Source of the DNA: an uncultured Lachnospiraceae bacterium
GTDB lineage: Bacteria > Bacillota > Clostridia > Lachnospirales > Lachnospiraceae
Direction: 5' to 3'
Assembly: GCA_946409475.1 (NCBI GenBank)
Contig: CAMJWQ010000003.1
Span: forward strand, 1-30,824
DNA: 30,824 nt
Part shown: positions 26,181 to 30,824 of the stretch, one piece after another
How positions within the stretch are numbered: position 1 is the stretch's first letter
Layout of the letters: each line of letters starts with the position of its first letter
The notes under the pieces: generated by a model
The model's database searches: none
What the model saw: only the letters and a program-made list of their open reading frames with translations
What the model was told of the DNA's origin: nothing
Translations under genes and position numbers: made by a program

Positions 26181-26220
26181 AAAAAACCTGTACTTTTAAA
26201 AAGCTATAAAAGTACAGGTT
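26181..26220 (-). terminator. Rho-independent terminator after secDF
   Basis: A perfect 14-bp inverted repeat (AACCTGTACTTTTA and its complement, arms 26220-26207 and 26198-26185) has an 8-nt loop and ends in six T on the minus strand. It lies 45 nt beyond the secDF stop and 30 nt before recJ, so it separates the two units. Confidence 0.88.
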
Positions 26221-26265
26221 TGGAGCAAAGCTTTAAAACGGGTGTATTCATTGCCATCCGATTAT

Positions 26266-28503
26266 TCAGACCGTTTTTACCTTTTTTATTTTTGTCTTCA
26301 TCGTATACCATAGCGCACCTGTTATGCATACGGAAGAATAAGTCCCGCATATAATACCGACGATCAAGGGTAAGGCAAATTCTTTAATTTGCGTAACTCC
26401 AAGCACATATAAAACGGCTATGGACAAAAATGTTGTCAGGGAGGTATTGATACTTCTTGATAATGTTTGGGTAACACTGACATTTACCATATCCTTCAAG
26501 TCATCATTTCTCTTCATGGCATTCATATTTTCCCGTATCCTGTCAAAGATTACGATCGTAGCATTTATGGAATACCCTACAATCGTAAGCATACAGGCGA
26601 TAAAGGTACTGCCGACAGAAATACGTGCAATGGCATAAAAAGCGAATACGATCAAAACATCATGCAATAAAGCAATCACCGCACTGGCACCGAAGCGGAT
26701 ATCCTTAAAACGAAACCATATATATATCAGCATACAAATGGCAGCAATGACAACGGCAATCACCGCATCCGTCTTCATTTCCGAACTAATGGTAGAACTG
26801 ATGCTTTCCGCCGTGATCAAGGCTTCGTCCACGTCAAAGTTAGTAACAAGAGCTTCATTTAAGGCTTCTCTTTCATCCAGTGTTAATTCCCTTGTTTTAA
26901 TGATGACCTGATTGGTACCATTCACTTTCTGGGTCTGAATAGCTCCGTCTTTTGTTACTTCCTGTACTACCGGCTTTACTAAGGTGTCAATATCCTGTAT
27001 GGACATTTCTTCATTAAAGGTAACATTAGTGGAAGTTCCGCCTACAAATTCCAGACTGTAATTTAAAATGCTTCCCGTATTGCTTTTATTAACCCCCAAA
27101 AATACAAATCCTATTAAAATCACGGCAAGGGAGCCGATAAAAAAGAAATTTTTCCTGCTTAAGAAATTAATGGTTTTTCTTTCTTTTTGGATACCATATA
27201 ATTTTACATTCTGTAATCCGACAGCGTATAAAGCATTTAACAATAACCTGGTTATCACAAGAGCGGTAAACATAGACAGCACAATACCAAGAGCTAAGGT
27301 CTGGGCAAAGCCCTTCACACTGCCCGAACCTTTTAATCCCAAAACAACTGCGGCAATTAAGGTAGTAATATTACCGTCAACAATAGCAGATAAGGCTTTC
27401 TGAAAACCGATTTTAATGGCAGAACGGACTGTTTTTCCCGTAGCCAGCTCCTCCCGGATTCTCGCAAATATGATAACATTAGCATCAACCGCCATTCCTA
27501 TGGAAAGTATAATACCTGCAATACCCGGAAGGGTCAGGGTAATATTAAATCCATTTAATAATACCATGGTAAATAAAACATAAAGTATCAGGGCAATGGA
27601 AGCGGCTAACCCGGGTATTAAATAATATGCACACATAAAGATAAGAATAAGGATAACACCAATGATACCGGCTTTTAAACTGGTACTGATAGCCTCTTCT
27701 CCCAGCTGTGCTCCTACCACATTGGACCTCAATTCTTCCAATTCCAGTTTTAATCCGCCTATACGGATGGTCGAGGCCAGATTATTCGCATAATCATAAG
27801 AGGTTAAATTCGTAATATAAGCCTGTCCGCCGGTTATGGGATTCTCTACGCTCGGTGCACTTACAATGGCTCCGTCGTAAACAATAGCAATTTTCCCATT
27901 GTTTTCTGCAGCAGTTGTTGTGGCATCGGCAAATTTCTCTGCTCCCTCGTCCGTCATATTCAATTCCACTACATAAGAGGTCTCCATATCATCATTTATG
28001 GTTCCCGCCTGGGCGGATTTCACATCTGTTCCGTATAAAATAACCTGATCTTCTTCTATTAATTGGGCAATGGATTTTGTCAATACATAATTCCATGATG
28101 CAGCGTCATATGCAAAGTTTTTTTCACCATCGGCATTCTCTTCCGCAATAAAATATAAAGAACCCGGCTTGCCCAGCTCTTCCAAAATGCTGTTTGCATC
28201 GGAAACCCCCGGTATTTCAATATTGATACGGTCACCGCCCTCCTGATATACCTGCGCCTCCGTACTATAATTCTCCACACGCTTCTGCAGCTTATAAACG
28301 GTATCACTCATATCCTCGGAGGAGGGATTATCATCCAGTACCTTATACGTGATACTGACCCCGCCGGCCAAATCCAAGCCCAGTTTTATATGCTTGGCTG
28401 CTCCCGATTGTTCTTTCCCAATTCCATATACCGCTGTGTACCCGACTCCTGCAATTAGCAAAATCATTATTAACAGCAGTATGATTCCTCTGCTTTTTTT
28501 CAT
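26266..28503 (-). CDS. secDF: SecDF, fused protein-export membrane protein
   Basis: This RND-type accessory of the Sec translocon uses the proton gradient to drive late protein export. SecD and SecF are fused in one protein of about 745 residues. The SecD half starts with a membrane helix, then KLGLDLAGGVSITY, a large extracellular domain, and five helices with LPGIAGIILSIGMAVDANVIIFARIREEL. The SecF half begins around residue 430 with a helix, then SLEFVGGTSTNV and VGYSINATIVIFDRIRENM. The frame opens at GTG 28515. The ATG at 28503 gives a typical MKKSRGIILL signal-anchor start and is preceded by AGGGTG, so I prefer it. It lies 18 nt after scfB. Confidence 0.95.
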   Translation of the reverse strand: MKKSRGIILLLIMILLIAGVGYTAVYGIGKEQSGAAKHIKLGLDLAGGVSITYKVLDDNPSSEDMSDTVYKLQKRVENYSTEAQVYQEGGDRINIEIPGVSDANSILEELGKPGSLYFIAEENADGEKNFAYDAASWNYVLTKSIAQLIEEDQVILYGTDVKSAQAGTINDDMETSYVVELNMTDEGAEKFADATTTAAENNGKIAIVYDGAIVSAPSVENPITGGQAYITNLTSYDYANNLASTIRIGGLKLELEELRSNVVGAQLGEEAISTSLKAGIIGVILILIFMCAYYLIPGLAASIALILYVLFTMVLLNGFNITLTLPGIAGIILSIGMAVDANVIIFARIREELATGKTVRSAIKIGFQKALSAIVDGNITTLIAAVVLGLKGSGSVKGFAQTLALGIVLSMFTALVITRLLLNALYAVGLQNVKLYGIQKERKTINFLSRKNFFFIGSLAVILIGFVFLGVNKSNTGSILNYSLEFVGGTSTNVTFNEEMSIQDIDTLVKPVVQEVTKDGAIQTQKVNGTNQVIIKTRELTLDEREALNEALVTNFDVDEALITAESISSTISSEMKTDAVIAVVIAAICMLIYIWFRFKDIRFGASAVIALLHDVLIVFAFYAIARISVGSTFIACMLTIVGYSINATIVIFDRIRENMNAMKRNDDLKDMVNVSVTQTLSRSINTSLTTFLSIAVLYVLGVTQIKEFALPLIVGIICGTYSSVCITGALWYTMKTKIKKVKTV

Positions 28504-28521
28504 AGCTATATACACCCTTTC

Positions 28522-29913
28522 CTACTCGGCTAAAGCCGCCTTTATCATAATTGCACATTCTACTCTTTTACGCTGCAATTCACAACCCCTGTCATAGCAA
28601 TCCAGTATGCTTCCATGAAAATGATAGGAATTTGCCAGACAGCCCCCGCTGCAGTAGAATTTTGCAAAACAGTCCTTGCATTTTGGTTTTTCATATACAT
28701 TGCATTTTTTAAATTGCTCTCTAATATCTTCTCTGACAATGCCATTAAAAACATTTCCCATTAAAAACTCTTCGTCTCCCACGAATTGATGGCAGGGATA
28801 CAAATCCCCCCAGGGCGTTACGGCTAAATATTCGGTACCGGAACCACATCCCGACAGTCTTTTAGCTACACAGGGACCACCACTTAAATCTATCATAAAA
28901 TGAAAAAAATTAAAACCTTTTCCTTCTTTATTTTTTGCAATTATTTTTTTAGCCAATTCATCATACTGCTTAAATAAAAGAGGCAAATCTTCTTCTTTTA
29001 TTGCATAAGGCTCTTCCTCTGCCGCCACAACAGGCTCCACCGAAATTTGTTGAAAGCCTAATTCAGACAAATGCATGACATCATTCGTAAAATCCAGATT
29101 ATTATGAGTAAAGGTTCCTCTTACATAATAATTTGTCTGATCTCTTTCATCGGCCAGCTTTTGAAACTTAGGAATAATCAAATCATAGCTTCCCTTTCCG
29201 CTTCGAAAAGGACGCATATGATCATGAACTGACTTTCTTCCGTCAACACTTAATACTACATTGCTCATTTCCTTATTGATAAAATCCATCATTTCATCAT
29301 TTAACAGAACTCCGTTAGTAGTTAAGGTAAAGCGGAATTTTTTATTATGCATTTTTTCCATTTGTCTTCCGTAAGCCACTAAATCCTTTACAACCTGCCA
29401 GTTCATCAAAGGCTCCCCGCCAAAAAAATCCACTTCCAAGTTCCTTCGATTAGCCGAATTCCGGATCAGGAAATCCAAAGCCTTTTTCCCCACCTCATAG
29501 CTCATAAGCTCTCTGTGTCCGTGGTATTCGCCCTCTTCTGCGAAACAATAGCGGCAGGCCAGATTGCAGTCATGGGCAATATGAAGACATAAAGCTTTCA
29601 CTACCGTTTCACGGTTCTTAAATTGCTTAATATAATCTTCATATTCATCTTCAGAATAAAGGATTTCTTCTTCCATCAGTTTTTTTACTTCATTATAAGC
29701 CTCCTTTATTTCCATATCCGTATATTGTTGAGTATATTTACGTTTAAACTTATCTAAAAAACAGTCCTTATCCGAAAGAAACGCCTGCTTGTCCTTCTCT
29801 TCCTTTTCCCATTCTTCTAATAAATCATATACCATATTATCAACTATATGTACGGCACCGCTATTTACGTCCAAAACAATATTATAACCATTGTTCCTAT
29901 ATTGGTGTATCAC
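28522..29913 (-). CDS. scfB: SCIFF peptide maturase, radical SAM/SPASM thioether-forming enzyme
   Basis: This radical SAM enzyme makes Cys-to-Thr thioether cross-links in the SCIFF precursor; the characterised relative is CteB of Clostridium thermocellum. The N-terminal 100 residues or so resemble a RiPP recognition element. The 4Fe-4S motif is CNLACRYC (Cys116, Cys120 and Cys123), then FFGGEPLMNW. The C-terminal SPASM region holds many cysteines (CGSGTEYLAVTPWG, CHQFVGDE, CKDCF, YCSGGCLA, CYDRGCELQRKR), enough for two auxiliary clusters. The start is GTG at 29913 with AAAGGGG 7 nt upstream. The start MIHQYRNNGYNIVLDVNSG fits the family. The 463-residue length is normal. The precursor gene lies 104 nt upstream. 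Confidence 0.95.
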   Translation of the reverse strand: MIHQYRNNGYNIVLDVNSGAVHIVDNMVYDLLEEWEKEEKDKQAFLSDKDCFLDKFKRKYTQQYTDMEIKEAYNEVKKLMEEEILYSEDEYEDYIKQFKNRETVVKALCLHIAHDCNLACRYCFAEEGEYHGHRELMSYEVGKKALDFLIRNSANRRNLEVDFFGGEPLMNWQVVKDLVAYGRQMEKMHNKKFRFTLTTNGVLLNDEMMDFINKEMSNVVLSVDGRKSVHDHMRPFRSGKGSYDLIIPKFQKLADERDQTNYYVRGTFTHNNLDFTNDVMHLSELGFQQISVEPVVAAEEEPYAIKEEDLPLLFKQYDELAKKIIAKNKEGKGFNFFHFMIDLSGGPCVAKRLSGCGSGTEYLAVTPWGDLYPCHQFVGDEEFLMGNVFNGIVREDIREQFKKCNVYEKPKCKDCFAKFYCSGGCLANSYHFHGSILDCYDRGCELQRKRVECAIMIKAALAE

Positions 29914-29960
29914 TTGATATCCCCTTTCCGGTATAAAATATACGTAATTTTTCTCATTCG

Positions 29961-29996
29961 TGTAATAAGCAGCGACTTAAGTCGCTGCTTATTACA
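29961..29996 (-). terminator. Perfect 36-bp palindrome between scfA and scfB (possible attenuator)
   Basis: Each 18-nt arm reads TGTAATAAGCAGCGACTT in its own 5'-3' direction, giving a perfect hairpin if the central TTAA is left as the loop. It lies 21 nt after the scfA stop and 47 nt before the scfB start. On the minus strand the GC-rich part (AGCAGCGAC/GTCGCTGCT) is followed only by TTATTACA, a weak U-tract. A leaky terminator or an mRNA-end stabiliser is more likely than full termination. Confidence 0.6.
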
Positions 29997-30017
29997 TATA
30001 TATATGTATGCTTTTAT

Positions 30018-30161
30018 TTATTTCTTATTTTCACAGCTTTGATTGCCGACGGTACAAGATGTTTTACATGCTGACTGGCATGATGTCTGACATTCCCCGC
30101 AGCCGCCTTTTTTCATGCTTTCCTTCAAATCTCTTGTATGCAGTGTTTTAATATGTTTCAT
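30018..30161 (-). CDS. scfA: SCIFF ranthipeptide precursor (six cysteines in 47 residues)
   Basis: This short gene encodes a 47-residue peptide beginning MKHIKTLHTRDLKESMKKGG, the leader bound by the maturase. It continues CGECQTSCQSACKTSC, TVGNQSCENKK. The six cysteines are at 21, 24, 28, 32, 36 and 43, exactly the six-Cys-in-forty-five pattern. Thr26, Thr34 and Thr37 are candidate cross-link acceptors; in the characterised CteA peptide a Cys32-Thr37 thioether is known, and both residues are at those positions here. AAGGAGG lies 7 nt before the ATG. It has its own promoter-like sequence and lies directly upstream of scfB. Its biological role is not evident from the sequence. Confidence 0.96.
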   Translation of the reverse strand: MKHIKTLHTRDLKESMKKGGCGECQTSCQSACKTSCTVGNQSCENKK

Positions 30162-30193
30162 AAAACTTCCTCCTTACATTTACGCGTGTTCTT

Positions 30194-30222
30194 ATTATAG
30201 CACAGTCCGCCGGCAATGAAAA
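30194..30222 (-). promoter_or_regulatory. Promoter of scfA (extended -10)
   Basis: On the minus strand TTTTCA (30222-30217) is 17 nt from a perfect TATAAT (30199-30194). The -10 is extended by TG at the correct position (TGCTATAAT). A transcript would start near 30187, leaving a 5' leader of about 26 nt with the strong ribosome binding site. It starts within the end of the upstream membrane-protein gene region, so scfA can be transcribed separately from it. Confidence 0.72.
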
Positions 30223-30229
30223 GTATTTT

Positions 30230-30604
30230 TTAACTAAGCATCCCGCCTAACATTCCACTGCCTATGCAGATCAATAAGGTAGTAAAAAAGTTAGATACAC
30301 TTTCCTGCAGACTTCTATTTACGATTAAGGATATCACCGTTAATATCAAAAAGTATAATGCCCCCAACAATAAGCCCCAGATAAATTTCCTGTCTTTTAT
30401 TTTTTTGCCCGAAAAAAATCCTCCCAAAAAACTACATATGATATAAATAGCAACAATCCCAATAGCTACTATAGGTTCGCTTAACTGCAGTTTATATAAT
30501 AACATGGTTAATAGCAGCAGCATGGCACCCGTAATAATATAGGATAATAAAAGTGCCTGTATCATTATCGTTACAATACTGTTTTTTTCTGGTACTCTTC
30601 CCAT
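30230..30604 (-). CDS. TIGR04086/YrzE-type small membrane protein
   Basis: This protein of about 124 residues has four predicted membrane helices (near residues 15-37, 43-64, 76-96 and 104-124) with a basic loop GKKIKDRK between helices 2 and 3. The glycine-rich helix ends (FLGGFFSGKK, GSGMLGGM) and the position next to the SCIFF locus fit the TIGR04086 family of unknown function. The frame extends to an ATG at 30625, but GGAGGGG precedes the ATG at 30604, which begins MGRVPEKN. The family call rests on architecture, length and context, not on a catalytic motif. Confidence 0.75.
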   Translation of the reverse strand: MGRVPEKNSIVTIMIQALLLSYIITGAMLLLLTMLLYKLQLSEPIVAIGIVAIYIICSFLGGFFSGKKIKDRKFIWGLLLGALYFLILTVISLIVNRSLQESVSNFFTTLLICIGSGMLGGMLS

Positions 30605-30703
30605 TATACACTCCCCTCCTACCATATTATATTATCGTGCTTGAAAAGTTATTCCTATTTCCTTTCCATTACTTGACAAGATATTTATACCTGTGTATAT
30701 TGT

Positions 30704-30763
30704 AACTTATCGGAAGGAAATCAAGCGCGACCAGAGGGAGCATTTGATTTCACCCGATAAGTT
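30704..30763. repeat. Nested inverted repeat in intergenic DNA
   Basis: Two perfect inverted repeats are nested: outer arms AACTTATCGG (30704-30713) and CCGATAAGTT (30754-30763), and inner arms GAAATCAA (30717-30724) and TTGATTTC (30744-30751). The 19-nt apical loop is GC-rich. No T-run follows, so it is not an ordinary terminator. It looks like a REP-type element. Confidence 0.6.
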
Positions 30764-30787
30764 AACGAGGAAACTTGTTTTCGAGTG

Positions 30788-30816
30788 CTGTCAGAAGTGT
30801 ATTTTACTTCTGGCAG
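30788..30816. repeat. Hairpin next to the nested repeat at the window edge
   Basis: CTGTCAGAAGT (30788-30798) pairs with ACTTCTGGCAG (30806-30816) over 11 bp with one G-T pair and a 7-nt loop. TGTAACTT occurs both at 30701-30708, before the nested repeat, and at 30817-30824, after this hairpin. The whole 30701-30824 block may therefore be one repeat unit flanked by short direct repeats. Confidence 0.5.
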
Positions 30817-30824
30817 TGTAACTT

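Overview
The window looks like a core chromosomal segment of a spore-forming Gram-positive anaerobe of the class Clostridia, most likely Lachnospiraceae or a close relative. The evidence is the AT-leaning sequence, strong AGGAGG-type ribosome binding sites, a meso-DAP-type MurE (DNPR motif), a Spo0E-like protein, tandem class B penicillin-binding proteins in the division cluster, and a SCIFF peptide with its radical SAM maturase, which is a hallmark of Clostridia. Every supported gene lies on the minus strand, so transcription runs from high to low coordinates. I see no rRNA, tRNA, CRISPR array, insertion sequence or prophage.

Region 1 (about 30824 to 26181, first in transcription order). A repeat-rich intergenic stretch is followed by a four-helix membrane protein (TIGR04086/YrzE type), a 47-residue six-cysteine SCIFF precursor (scfA, 30018-30161), its radical SAM/SPASM maturase (scfB), and a fused SecDF. 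A good extended -10 promoter drives scfA, and a perfect 36-bp palindrome separates precursor from maturase. A terminator closes the block after secDF.

Region 2 (26150 to 24312). recJ stands alone between two terminators.

Region 3 (24311 to 8166). After a 367-bp gap holding a structured repeat come 15 tightly packed genes: murE, priA, def, fmt, a YugP-like zinc protease, rsmB, rlmN, prpC, prkC, rsgA, rpe, thiN, ychF, lgt and a spo0E-like gene. They serve peptidoglycan precursor synthesis, replication restart, N-terminal formyl-group handling, rRNA modification, PASTA kinase/phosphatase signalling, ribosome maturation and lipoprotein modification. I see no internal terminator before the double hairpin at 8124-8200.

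Region 4 (about 8050 to 1). This is the start of the division and cell wall (dcw) cluster: mraZ, rsmH, an ftsL-like gene, two class B PBPs, mraY and the N-terminal part of murD, which runs off the window. Four AGTGGT-type repeats with exact 10-bp periodicity precede mraZ and look like its autoregulatory operator.

Most of the window is conserved housekeeping sequence. The least ordinary parts are the SCIFF ranthipeptide locus, the palindrome inside it, the MraZ operator array, and a dispersed hairpin-plus-conserved-box repeat present in at least two intergenic gaps.
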